Shown here in pieces: positions 19,341 to 32,400 of a stretch of DNA of 59,509 nucleotides (positions within the stretch are counted from its first letter, which is position 1; every line of letters starts with the position of its first letter). The position numbers were made by a program, and so were the translations under genes. The notes below the pieces were generated by a model. It saw nothing but the letters and a program-made list of their open reading frames with translations. It did no database searches and was not told where the DNA came from. Source of the stretch: Theristus sp. LFF4_11 (Eukaryota > Nematoda > Chromadorea > Monhysterida > Xyalidae). The stretch lies in NCBI GenBank assembly GCA_030248135.1, contig JASANC010000576.1, positions 1 to 59,509 on the forward strand, written 5' to 3'.

Positions 19341-22300
19341 ATGACTTCCACATGTGCTGTTGGACAACGTTTTCAACTAGTCCTGATATCTCTGCTCTTC
19401 GATCTACCGCAAATCGTCGGCCAGTTCAACAATCCGTTCTCGTCCGCACGCAACTTGGGCACGTTGCCGCAGAGCCCACTAAATCCGTCCGACACTCTCG
19501 GCGGCGGTTTCGACAATTCCGCAGTGAACGCGAACAAACCGGGCGGCGGCAGCGTTTTCACCGGCTTCGAGGGGCGTGGCCCGGGACAGCAGAGCTCCAT
19601 TAGCCAGCAGCTGCGATTCACGGATCCGAACTTTGACTGGAACTCGTACGATCGACGGTCCGATGAAAGTTGGTTTCTCGTAAAAAAAGTGCGACGCACA
19701 ACACAGTGCTGTTGGTTCAATCCAGACAGACGTTGGGTGTCAGACAAGTGCCCAGCAAGGAAGCAAGCTTCAAACTAGATAAGAACAGCTTTAGATTGCT
19801 GTAGAAACACTGCACCAAAAACAGCATGACAATTAGCTAAAATTGCGAAAGACGCACGTAAAAGGCCGGCTTTGCTCGCGAATGGGCATGATAGATCAGA
19901 CCAGGTGCATCACTGAATATGACGTTAGCTTGGCAGTCTCACAGGCAAAAAGTGGGTGACCATCAATCAACCACAGTAACTTCAACTTCAACCATAACCA
20001 CTTCAACAGACAATAGCGCATATACTGTTCGCTGTTCAGAGTGGTGGCATTTATATCCGTTTGGTGAGCGATACCATGATCTCGACCTCTCGGAGTTTAC
20101 GAGCGGCGGCCGACCGTGGCTCGACCGCCAAATCGATCTCGACTTTTTCTTGCCGTTTTACGGATTTCGATTCAACTATACATTCGTAAGTTTTCACTCT
20201 TAGAATGGTCGTATTTGATGGTATTGTGGATTTATTCAAACGTGTCCGGACTAAAATGACGTCATTTGCTTTAAAAACGCCCGTTTTTCAAAATACAGGC
20301 ACTAAAATTTCAGTTTGGTGTGACTGATTCAACATTCACCATTTGTTTACGAGTTTTGCGGCACATGACGTCATTTCAGTGGGACACGTTCGAAAAAAAT
20401 ATGTCATACATTATTCTCAACACCGCAGTGATGACTTTATGTCTTTCTTGCAGATCTTTCCGGAAGGTTTCATCGCGTTCAGCTATCCGCACTACATCCA
20501 GCCCCCGTACACGTTCCCCAATCTCGACTGGCCGAACACGCCCGATCCTTCGTTCATCGCCGCGTTCATGACCGACCAGACGTTCATGGCCGTCGGAGAG
20601 CACCGCATCTCGCATATTTGGTTTCGCGTTATTTACAGGTTGTTTACAAAATCGTAATGTCTTCAATTAAAACTGTCTGAACGTTGAAGACGTTCGCATT
20701 CCACTTCAGACCACCAAATCTAATCGGCCTAGGCGAGACGCGACCTCGATTCAACTTTGACGAACCGAACCCAACCGGGTCGTTTGGCGTCGACGGCGTC
20801 TTCACGGGTCGCACGTACAGGGGGCAGCTGCTGCGCACACAGCAGGGACGTCTCGAGGACCCCGAATTCCTGGATCAACTTAGTCGGTAATTTGCTCTGA
20901 AAAAAGTTTCCAATTTCCGTGGATTTTCGTCTGGTTATTGATCACTGAGAACAATAATTACTCGCGTTTTTTCTTTTCTCACAACCTTGTTTGTTTGTGG
21001 AATAATACCTCCAATAAAGGAGCACTTTGCCCTTCGAAAGTAAAAACTGAAGCAATTGTGGCACACAGTGTACATTTACTCACACACACCATTCCAGTGA
21101 CATTCGCGAGGGCCAAGTTGGCGCGCGCGGCTTCACGGCCGATTACGCGCTCGTGATCACGTGGGAGCGCATGGCGTATGGCGGCTCGCCACGTGAGACC
21201 CGGCTGAACATGTACGGACAAGTGCGGCGCTGGGTGAGTGACACTTTGGAAGACAGACGCGCTTGCATGAACTGTGAACGCAAACATTCCATGCGCAATA
21301 TGCGCCATTTACAGCAAAACACCTACCAAATGGTGCCATTTACAGCAAAACACCTACCAACTGGTGCCATTTACAGCAAAACACCTACCAACTGGTGCCA
21401 TTTACAGCAAAACACCTACCAAATGGTGCCATTTACAGCAAAGCACCTACCAAATGGTGCCATTTACAGCAAAACACCTACCAAATGGTGCCATTTACAG
21501 CAAAACACCTACCAACTGGTGCCATTTACAGCAAAACACCTACCAAATGGTGCCATTTACAGCAAAACACCTACCAACTGGTGCCATTTACAGCAAAACA
21601 CCTACCAACTGGTGCCATTTACAGCAAAACACCTACCAAATGGTGCCATTTACAGCAAAACACCTACCAACTGGTGCCATTAACAGCAAAACACCTACCA
21701 AATGGTGCCATTTACAGCAAAACACCTACCAACTGGTGCCATTTACAGCAAAACACCTACCAAATGGTGCCATTTACAGCAAAACACCTGCCAACAGGTG
21801 CCATTTACAGCAAAACACCTGCCAACTGGTGCCATTAACAGCAAAACACCTACCAAATGGTGCCATTTACAGCAAAACACCTACCAACTGGTGCCATTTA
21901 CAGCAAAACACCTACCAATTGGTGCCATTTACAGCAAAACACTTACCAACTGGTGCCATTTACAGCAAAACACCTACCAACTGGTGCCATTTACAGCAAA
22001 ACACCTACCAACTGGTGCCATTAACAGCAAAACACCTACCAAATGGTGCCATTTACAGCAAAACACCTACCAACTGGTGCCATTTACAGCAAAACACCTA
22101 CCAACTGGTGCCATTTACACCAAAACACCTACCAACTGGTGCCATTTACAGCAAAACACCTACCAACTGGTGCCATTTACAGCAAAACACCTACCAAATG
22201 GTGGTGGCCACCGACGAAGTGCGAACGTACGTCATGTTCAACTACGCCAACATCAACTGGACCTCGTCCACGTCCGCCGGTGCACTGTTCGGTCGCGGCG

Positions 22301-25300
22301 GCAAACAGTCGGCCTTGGTTAGGAAGTCGGACGAATGAAGACCTGGATGCATCAGTTTTTAATTTGAGAAACTTGATTCGTCATTGTTTCAGGTCGGCTT
22401 CAACGGTGGCAACGGCACCGGGTTCACCGAGTTACCGTATTCGGCGGAGGGCAATTCGTATAAACTAGTGCAATTCGGCAGCACCCCGACCGCCGGACGA
22501 TGGCAGGCGCGTGTCGATGAGCAAATTGTCTACGGGGGGTGCTCGAATGCGTCTGGCGGTGAAATATTCGATTCATTATCACCTTAGTTCAAAAATAGAC
22601 TTTTCGCCTGCACACAAGTTCTCCATCCTCTCAGGTGTCCTGAACATGTACCCTGAGTTCTACGACATGTTGTCTGGCTCGCCGATCAATGTCACTGGTC
22701 CGTGCTTTCGAGAGAACGAGCAAATTCTGGTGGAAGCTGAAATACACTCGCTGTATTGTACGGCGGTGAGATGGAAGTTTAATGATAGAAGAAGGGACTT
22801 ACTGGGCGACTCGTTCGGTTTTTCAGCTGTGCGGCTTTTCCGCACATCATTGAACATTGCTCCGCCTTTTTCACACAAAAAGATAATATGCAGTTCCGAG
22901 TCCTTAATCCAGCACTGTCGAGCTATAAGCGTTGTTGTTTCCATCCGGTAAATGAGTCTGAGAAAACCAAACTACGCATTCTTCAAACTGCAGATCAGCA
23001 TGACAATCGCGCAGTGTCCCGTGCCGCCGTACTCGATGTGGGTGCAAGGCCCGACGGGCATCAAAGTGCATTACGCTGCGGCCGGCTTCTATGAAAATGA
23101 ACTGTTCATAAGTTTGTGGTATTTTGAAAAAAAAACTTAAAATGTTGAATAATAATTTTTTTGTTTCGCTTTTCAACAAAACAGCACTTTTACAGATCCA
23201 GTGTTCCGAAGTCGAACGCAGGTTTACCTAATCGACGATCCAATCAACACGCAGAACAACTGGCGTGAGCCGTTCGCAGAGAAGTTGACCGTACGCTGGG
23301 ACAACGTGAACATATCGTCGTTGGCGAATACCAACGTCGACATTGTGCTCTATGGCTACTGGGAGAATCTGGCCACGCACAATTTCCAAATAGTCAGTCC
23401 CGAGTTATTCACACCTTTGATGTCGTTCGTAAATGGGAGCGGTTCCCAAAATCGCACCGCTACACCAAAATATCAATCGTAACAACCGCGTTTTCTCACT
23501 CAGATCGGCACGATTGCGAAGCGCCTGCCGAACACTGGCGAATACACGTTCAATCCGAAAACACTCTGGTCGGCAAACGTCGGCGAACGCCAGGAAGACC
23601 CGTTCATGCGCGACGAAGCTTGGCGGACGTACCTGGGCGGAGCGGTGAACGTGAAACTGTCCGACGAAGATGACCCGAACGATTACGGCGATGCGTTCGT
23701 CAAGAATTCCACTTCTTTGGTTTTGGTTTTGAAGTTGACAACTGTGAACTATTTATTGTACCTATGTGTTATTCATTTTCAAACTGTGGAAACCTTGAGG
23801 CAATCTCCCGTGTTTTTTAAAACCTCAATGCCTTTACATTTTCAATGATCGACTCCTTCAGCAACTACTGGTCCCCACTGATACCGTTCGCGTGGTACTA
23901 CCTGGAGAAATGGCGCTACGAGTACGGCGAGTACAACTGGGCGCTGCAGATGTGCGTTGATTGGTTCGAGTTGGACGGCAGACGTCAGAACTTTGTGATG
24001 GCGCTCGAGCCAATGGTTCGTCAGAAAAAAAACAGTGACTCTGAAATCCGGAAACTAAGCTGTTTTCACCATAAAAAACTTGAGAACGAAACGCTGGTTT
24101 GAATGTTTTTAAAAAACTTCAAAAATGCATGTCATAAGTTTCAGTTGAGCTGCCCGTGCACGCTGGATCAGGCGGTCGCCGACTTCGGCCGCTGGGCGCC
24201 GTACGAGGAGTGCGACATGAATGGCAACAGTTTCTGCTATTACCACAACTCGGCGACGCACTGCGTTGTGTCAACCAGGACTGTGTGAGTCTGCACTTGG
24301 CACACGCACACGGCATGCTGCGTGGTGACGAGATGATGAAAAGTACTAAAAGAAACGAATGTAACAACAAACGTTTATGGGTAGTTTTCAGATGATGTGA
24401 GTTATGATACAATGCGGATCCAAAAGACGACTGTTAGGGCGCATTCATGTTGGGGTATTTAGTGACCGCACAGCTATGTTAAAACAGTTAAAACAGGCAC
24501 TAAATACTGCAACATGAATGCGCCTTTAGCTAGTTAAGAAAAGACGTGAGTTACATAAGAGACGCATCATAAAAGACGTCTCTTTGGGCATTTAGGCAAT
24601 CTGAGTCAAGAAACTTATTTAAGAACTGTCTCTGGGGTATTTAAGAGACGATAAGAGACCATCCAAGAAACGACGTCTCTGAAGTCTCAGTATGTAAACT
24701 TAGACTCGTATCCAAGAGACGTTTTCCAAAACACCGTTTATTATCATATTCAAACCATTCCTGCACATCCATATTCCAGCTGGACCGGTTCCGCACAAGT
24801 GTGCTGCTACGAGGCGGGCGGCTTCCTGATGTTCGGCAGCGAGGACTACGAGTACGACATGGACTACCTGCGGTTCTACGGCGCCGGCACCGCGTGGCGC
24901 GCGCATCCCTGGGGCACCGCGCCCTACCGTCGACCGCCGTTCGTGCCCGGCCTCTCCAACTTCTACAACGATCTACTGCCGTTCGACGTCTGCTGCAAGT
25001 GGGCCGGCCACTGCGAGTTCTACTACTGGCGGCGGCCCTCGTCGGGGTGTCAGGCGTATCGGCCGCCGGCAGTTGGTTCGAAGGATTGTTTTCTTTTTTT
25101 TGGAACTTGCATGTTTTTTGGTTTTGTGTTTTTTTATTCTTCTCGTGGGGCATGATTTGTTCTTGTGTGTTTTGTGCTTCGCGCGGAAAGGAAGCAAGTG
25201 GAAAACGTTGTTGCTGTCAGCATGCAGCACCCTTTTGTTGCAATCGTTCGCTGCACGTGGCTGCACCATCATCACGATGGTGCCTCTCTAGTCGACATGA

Positions 25301-28300
25301 ATTCAATTTTTGCTTTTTTATTATTAATTTTTCTAATGAACACGATCTTCAGCGTACGCATACGGACTGGGACACTTCGTCACATTTGACGGCACCGCAT
25401 ATCGTTTCCCCGGGAACGGGTACTTCGTGTTGGCGAGCATGCAGTCGCCCGTGCACGACCTGATGGCACAGGTCAGAATGGAAGTACCCGAGAAGACGTT
25501 CTGTGAGTGTATTATAATAATACTATTGCAGTTGCAGACAAATGAGTTCAAAATTGATGCGCTGATTGGTCGAAAATATTTATATTGTCATTGCAGATCA
25601 TTGATCGGGGTTTATAGTCGAACTCTAAGTTATAGGGAATCAGCTAATTGGTTGGTGATTAAGGTATATGCGTGCATTCTGTGCAGGCATTGCTGGGGGG
25701 GGGCGGAGTTTGGGTTGCACAGAACGCATGCATACCGTAATCAATCACCAACGAATCAGCTCATTCCCCATAATTTAGAGTTCTACTGTAAGTTAGAATT
25801 GTTTTTTTGGAAATTTCGACACAACAGCACATAAGCGTTCATGAGTCATGACCACGTGCAACAAGCATATTGCACTAGTTCTCTTTCAATTGTTGTGGGA
25901 GTATTTTTCGGACAAAATTAGGGGACTCGTATGTACCGGCGACTGTTGTGACGGGCGTCGCAGTGGCGGACAACGGCTCCGCCCTCGTCGAAGTGTTCGC
26001 ACGCAAGTCGCACACTCGATGGCGCTATCGAACGGACGTCTTTGTGAACGGCAGACAGTACTTTTTCGACACCGCATTCAAGCGCTTCTACAACTTTGGT
26101 GGTTGGTACTCCATTCCATTTCATTTTATTTCGCGAAAAAAGCAGGAAACTCCATAAAACTGCATGAACAGCATATACATGTAGTTCGGAGACCCAATGA
26201 ATAATGTTTTGGTGAGAGAATGAAAAGAAAATACGTGCATAAGCGGGTTTTTTGAAATATAAACGCGAGTCACAGCTGCCAGCCGATGCGCTCAGAACGC
26301 CCGGACAACATTTGTCTTAAGATTTTTACAAACCTGCCACAGTAACTTTCTGAAAAGTGACAGGTTTCGTGAAATATACTGCAGGTGTCAGCGTGCGCAC
26401 ACCGCAGCGCATCACCGATCAGAGCATCATCGAGGTCATGTTCGACACGGGCGTCGGCGTCAGGGTGGAGGAGTTCCAGGGCATTCTCACGGTCACCATG
26501 GTCGTGCCACCAAACTATAATGTTACGACACCTTGGGTGAGTCGAGGACGTCGCTGGTTGTTATAGCACAAAGTGCTACACTTGTGCAATGGAAGTCAGT
26601 GTATTCAAAAGTGTAGATTGGAAAACGCATACAACTAATCATACAGAGCACGCGAAACTTTTGAAATAAAAAAAGTGAACGGCGATCATTTCGGCTCCAT
26701 TAGAATTAGAAACGCCATTTGTGGCTAAACAGAGGTTTTCTACTCAAAACCAACCCGATCACGTTCTTTCTTCTTGCACCGGCTTTGTATTCTGCTGAAA
26801 AATATGACCAATTGCATGTATAGTAACGTCATGTGGTTGTCTGAATACTGGTCTTCCAGGTCACCACTCGTGAAAAGCAAGCCAATTTCCACATTATTAC
26901 GCAGGATCTTCTACAAAAATCCGAGCAACGTTGGAGCACCCCGCCACCGGAGGCCGATCGAAACGACTGCAAGAAGAGTTTCATGACCATGGGACTGTTC
27001 GGCACGTTCAATGGTGATCCCGAGGATGACTTGATGATGCCGAACTGCAATCGGCTGGGACAAATTTCGCAACCGCCAACCGAGGCGGAGCTTCAGAGCA
27101 TTTATAGGTTTTGCATATTCCGTTTGCTTATTTCCGCAGGATGATTGTCCATTTTTACCGTTTAAAGTGCTTGTTGCTCATTTTAGGTTGTTTGTTGCTG
27201 TTGTTCAAGTGGTATAATTTTTGCTCTGATACAATCACCACAACATTTGAAAACCACCAGAGCACACTTTTATGTCCATTCCGAAAATCAGCTTTTACCC
27301 GTGCGAATATGAATGCTCAGCAACTTCGGCGAGTCGTGGCGTGCGGACGGTGTGGACAATGACGTCATCTTCGGCACTGCCCGCCGCCCGCTGTATTACC
27401 CGCAGTTGTTCGCCGACAATACCCGCTATCAGCCGCGGTTCACGGTCGACGTTGAATCGCTCGAGACGAAACTCTATCGTGATTTAGGCTCGTTCAACAA
27501 GGAGCAAGTTCGGGTTCGTTAGGAAGCACAGTTTTAGGAGCTGTTTTTGGCACGGGTTTTATTGTGTGTTATCGATGTTCGTGTTTTTTTGGTAGAGATG
27601 CAGGCAAAAGCCATAGCAGACACAGATTTGAAAGATCGTTACGAAATTTAGAGCACCAAAAACAAAACAGCTGAGGAAAGACGAGCCTCAGTGGTCAGAT
27701 AATCGTTTTTGTCATTGATTTATTATGGCACAACTGACTTCATTTTCTCAATCGAAAATACTCTTGCTTGGCTCTGAAATTTCTCGTTATTATCAGGTTT
27801 TTTTTACTTCAGAGCTCCTGCCAAGGCGTCCCATCGTGCATCTTCGACTACTCGCAGACGGGCGTCCGCGAGATCGGCATGGCCACGCTGCGCTACGAGA
27901 ACGAACTGAGCGCGCTGAGAGCCGCTGTCGAGCAGCACCGTGAGTTCAGGATTCAAAAAAAATGTTTGACATTATTGCAATGCGAAGCTATGGATACACG
28001 ACCATAATAAGAACATTGAGAAATATAAGAAGAAAGAAAAGATAGAAAACCAATAAGAAAATAGGATCAAAAAGAATTGTCGAACAGTCTGTTGAGCCAC
28101 AGTTTTTATTCGGCTGAAACTTCACGCTCAATAAATGAAACACACGTGAGAATCTGCTCGTTATGGACTGTTCAGATTTAGCTTCTAAATAGAATTCATT
28201 GCCTGCGGCGAACACTTTTGCTCAGTTTAATGAACGTTATGAACACAAAAATTGCTGAACATGCGGATGCGGTGTCACCCAATAATGGTTCAAATGGACT

Positions 28301-29270
28301 TTTTTCCGTACTGTTGCAGTGGTGAGCTGCGGGCCGCTGCAGAAGGGTCGCGGCGTGATCAAGTACCCGCAATTCGACAACTACCTCGACGGGCGCACCG
28401 TCACGTTCGACTGCCAGCCGGAGTTCTTCTTGCACGGCGAGAAACAGCGAACGTGCGTCAACGGCACTTGGACGCCCGGCTGGTGGGTCTGGTGCAGAAG
28501 TGAGTGGCCGGCACGGCCGGTTTTTTTGCTGAATTTTGCTTTTAAAATTAGTTACGGTGCAGGTTGAGGAAGCGAATTCTGTCGTAGAATGTTTTCTTTT
28601 GCTGGTCGAAATACGTCTTTTGTATACCTTGGCTTTTCCACGAAAACTGTACACGATACACGCAGTTGTTTGAGTGATATCGTGAATCCGCTTTTCTCGT
28701 GTCTGAATTTACTTCTAAAAGCAGCATTCATGAAGCAGTATTTAGTGACGCACTATGTTAAAACATAGGAACGCGGTCACTAAATACGGCATCATGAATG
28801 CCCCCTCAGGAGACACGCGCACTGTAGCCGACAGGCGTTCAAAAAAAAACGACGAAGACGCGCTCATTCGATTTTGAATCCGCGCTCTTTCTACACTTGC
28901 AGCCCGAAATCTCGAGATCTTCCTGAAATGGTTAGTCGGCCTCGGCAGCTCGCTGATGATCATCGCCATTTTTGCGCTTCTGTTTCTCGGCTGCTATTGG
29001 CGGCGTCTCGGCGGCGGTGATCGCAATAAAACTCGGCGAATCAACGACGAATTCCTGGTTTCTGACGTTCGTTCGCCATCTCATAAGGGACATTCCAGTG
29101 GTCTTACTGACCAACTTGCCATTGACAGCGGGTTCGTGAGTGCCGAACAGACAGTCAGCCGAATGAGAACAGAGCCGGCGACGGCGTTGGGTGACGGTGA
29201 TCGAGATCGGTTGAATGCGACCGATAGTCCGATGGGCCATACGCATTTGCACCAACAGACTGCCTTATAG
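19341..29270 (+). CDS. Mesh/SUSD2-type NIDO-AMOP-vWD-sushi transmembrane protein, copy B (22 exons, about 1365 aa)
   Basis: Exons: 19341-19668, 20040-20185, 20454-20638, 20710-20886, 21098-21233, 22183-22317, 22393-22558, 22635-22765, 22994-23111, 23196-23392, 23504-23694, 23862-24015, 24145-24284, 24780-25075, 25353-25502, 25922-26101, 26385-26536, 26860-27107, 27321-27513, 27813-27939, 28320-28499, 28903-29270. The sum is 4098 nt, in frame; intron phases match copy A at every shared junction. Domain order is as in copy A: signal peptide ([17 protein letters not shown]), NIDO, AMOP, vWD ([10 protein letters not shown]), sushi, TM ([17 protein letters not shown]). Differences from A: a new signal-peptide exon start, exon 9 two codons shorter, exon 18 sixteen codons longer, exon 19 two codons longer, and a tail of about 85 residues read through in one exon with no poly-Gln. 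Exon 6 is preceded by a 29-copy array of its own splice acceptor; its true start is inferred from copy A. The gene ends 170 bp from the convergent IR gene. Confidence 0.9.
20238..20396 (+). mobile_element. MITE family V, copy 1
   Basis: Ends aacgtgtccggac and gtgggacacgttc. The interior shares tgacgtcatttgctttaaaa, cagtttggtgtgactgatt and ggcacatgacgtcattt with 34717-34915. It lies in intron 2 of Mesh-like gene B. Confidence 0.8.
21305..22200 (+). repeat. 31-bp tandem array made of the exon 6 splice acceptor of Mesh-like gene B
   Basis: The unit is catttacagcaaaacaccta followed by ccaa(a/c)tggtgc. The AG|CAAAACACC junction recurs every 31 bp from 21315 to 22183 (868 bp = 28 periods, 29 copies). 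The single-copy ancestor is the intron 5/exon 6 junction of gene A at 8604-8637. Because 31 is not a multiple of 3, frames rotate, yet none of the three forward frames contains a stop. A few units vary (cattaacag, ttggtg, ctgccaac). Confidence 0.97.
24437..24527. mobile_element. Palindromic mini-MITE, family P, copy 4
   Basis: Inverted repeat with ends gggcgcattcatgttgggg and actgcaacatgaatgcgcc, in intron 13 of Mesh-like gene B. The following 150 bp contain several aagagacg-like repeats. Confidence 0.75.
25613..25790. mobile_element. MITE family S, copy 2 (intact)
   Basis: Ends tatagtcgaactctaagtta and taatttagagttctactgta, arms with ggaatcagct and ttggttggtgatta. The site homologous to the element 1 insertion reads cattctgtgcaggcatt, uninterrupted. 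It lies in intron 15 of Mesh-like gene B. Confidence 0.85.
28720..28805. mobile_element. Palindromic mini-MITE, family P, copy 5
   Basis: Inverted repeat: gcagcattcatgaagcagta ... atacggcatcatgaatgccc. It lies in intron 21 of Mesh-like gene B. Confidence 0.8.
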
Positions 29271-29439
29271 CAATCGCGGGATTCGGTTTTTTTAGACAAA
29301 TTTTTACGGTTTTCAGCGAATAGCCCATGGTAGTCTTACAACAATTTGGTGATCTGATTCATTGATAAAATGACCTTATGACATTTTACGTTCTCATTAC
29401 GTTTGTTTCACATTTGCATAAAACGTCTCCGTTCATTGT

Positions 29440-32400
29440 CTACACCCGTACATGTGCCTCGGAGTCGGAATCAACTTCATCGTCAATAATCTCCGTGATT
29501 GAGTGATCAAAACCGGAAGAATGATTGTTTGTGCTTTGGTTTCGCGCCGCTTCGCGTGCCAGTAACACCAGCGACACGACGACGCCGACGGTGTAGGCGA
29601 TGAAGACGCCGGCCAACGAGCGGAACGTCAGCGCCGTCCAATGTAGTCGCTGTTGATGTTGATTGGTGTTGCACGACAGCTGGCTGACGGCTGATTGGTG
29701 CATGCGAAGTCGGCGAACGATCGAATGCGAGCGTCCCTGCAGTGTGTGTGTTTTTTGTGTTTTATGTGCGGTGTACGCATCGACGTTCAGCAAACGTTGC
29801 GACGTTTTTGCGGTTGTTGCTGTTTTCCGCTTTTTTGTAGCAGTAGATTGATTGGAACTTGTGGCCGACAGCGAATATAGGCATATTTGAAACATTTATT
29901 TGAATTTGGAACAAAACACTGTTGTGGTGTTTTGTTTATACACGCTTAAAAATACCAAAATTCAGGCCAAAATCTATTCCATTGCGAAATCCGCTCCAAA
30001 TTTCAAAAATTGCAGAAGAAGCCAACCGGAGCACCACGCTTTTGAAATTGCAGCGTTAATGGATTTCGGCATTTTTAGCGTGCATCTGCGTCTAACCTGT
30101 GCTTCAATCAGCGCTTGATTCAACCGCGGAACGGCCGGGTGATCCGGGCGAAAGATGAAACTGGAGAAACGCTTTGCGCTGACGCGCGGGAGGCCGGGCA
30201 CGATCGTCAGGTCGCAATAATCCTGCGCACGAATGCTTGCAGTGTGATGAATGCTCCAGTGTGTGTATGTGTTGCGAATTCAGGTGCATTCATGAATCAG
30301 TATTTAGTGATCGCATAGCTACATGTTTTAACACAGTTATGCGTCACTAAATCAGGTTTCATGAATGCCGCTTTAGTGATATACAAATGAATTAATTTTT
30401 CAACAGATTATGGTGATTTGTGACTTGAACGTGTTAAGTGGCATTCATGAAGTAATGTTTAGCAACGCATAGCAGTGTTAAAACATGGCTACATAGTCAT
30501 TAAATAGCGCTTCATGAATGCCCCTTTATTTTCGACTCACCTGAACAAACCAGTCTGCATCATCGCGGGACAGTTGCGTCACGTAGCGACCGGTGCGTAC
30601 CAACTGCATTCGGCGGGTGCTGTTCGATTCGAAGATGATCGGAAAGAAACAAAACGAATGGCGGATATATTGTTTATAAGACATTGAAAATATTCAATTG
30701 TAATGGATTTCCAAAACCGGATGGCACGTCTTATAAGGAAAAACCCATCTGTTAAATCCCCCTCCATCTTAAGGAATTCACGTAAAAGCTTAAGAGGCAT
30801 TCATGAAACATGATTTAATGACGCATAACTGTGTTAAAACATAGCTATGCGGTCACTAAATACAGCTTCATGAATGCACCTCTAATGTCAAATTTTCAGT
30901 GTTTTGTGTATGTTCACAATTACATTGTCAGCGGGCACGTAGTCTCGAATGTGTTTGAACCAGTCGCTTTCGGAGTGCCTGATGCTCTGGGCGTACCAGT
31001 TGCTTCTGCTCTCCAGCACCAGCGTGATGCGACCTTCGATCAGCATCGCCAACACCTCCGCCGGCGACTCAAACGGTCGCGGTTTCGGCGGATGCAGGAG
31101 CGTTGTGGACAGGGTGCCCTGCAGCGTTTAATCTAAAGCAATCCCCGCGTGTTGCAGTGTCGCATTTTTGTTTTTTGTTTGATTGTTGAGCGATGAGTTT
31201 TGTTATCAGGATACAATTGATTTTTTACGTGATAAAAACTGAAATACGGTAATTCTGGAAACTTGTACAACCGGATGCTTCTGAGGCAAATATGACGTCA
31301 TTATTTCGGTCGGACAGGTTTTGCTAAAATCGCTTATGCATAAGTTTGATGATGAAGATAATTTGTGATCACACCACACGCTAGAAATAGCAAAAACCGG
31401 ATTGCAAAAACCATATTGGAAAATTTTTCGCCAAACCAAACCATGAATAAAACGAATTTTGGTATGGAATGAGTTCAGGAATAAAAATCGCATGACTGAA
31501 ACGAATTTTGGTATGCAATGAGTTTAGGAATAAATATCGCATGAATGGAATGAATTTTGGAATGAATTTTGGCATTCCCACCGTGCACACGCACCTGAAA
31601 CAACGCCAGCACGAGCGCCGCGATCAAGCCAAGCCAACTGAACAGCGCGTTGATGCCAACTGACGTCGGGTGTCTGCTGGCGACGGCGGCCGGCTGATTG
31701 ACGAACAGGCGAAACGAGTGCCAGATGATGCGGCTGTGCGAGAGCCACGGTGGCGATGGCGAACACGCCAATTGTGACGCCACGCAAATGCTGCCAGCGA
31801 CAAGGCACAGCGTCACCAGGATCGCCAGCCAGACGCTGACGTCGAACACGCGGTAGACGAGGTTGATCGAGCCGAGGAACGAGCGACGCGGCTGTACGAC
31901 TACGAACACGGGGTCCATCTGGTAATGTTGTTGTTGTTGTTGGGATTCTTTGGCGATTTTATTGCCACGGTTAACCGAGAGAAGCGTACAGAACGCCATT
32001 GAGTAGGGCGCCCATCGGGTTTTCTCTGTCATTACCATCATAGCCTATACACCCGTCGGCGGGGCTCGATCCCCCATAGTCTAACGCACTACCACCAGGC
32101 CACGAGGGTAATATGATGAACGTGGGTTTTTTGTGTTGCAGTTCAACGGTTTTTAAGAATAAAACATGACACATGGCTCTTACGGTGACTATGTCACTGT
32201 CGCAGTTGAAAACTTGATGATTCATGGACATACAGACGAACTCTAAATTGTAGAGAATCAGCTGATTGGTTGGTGTGGTCACGTGATGCATGACTTTCTG
32301 TGCAGGACGATAGACTCCGGACAGACGACGCTCCACAGTAATGCCTGCACAGAAAGCATGCATGCACGTAACCACCAACCAATCAGCTTATTCCCTATAA

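Noticed and set aside
21305..22200. CRISPR-like array
   Set aside because: The units are contiguous and near-identical, with no unique spacers, and they lie in a eukaryotic gene.
21274..22338. Open frame of 354 codons across the splice-site array taken as a separate repeat protein
   Set aside because: The frame is a by-product of the 31-bp array; its only real coding part is the last 135 bases, exon 6 of Mesh-like gene B. In-frame inclusion is treated as a splicing hypothesis.
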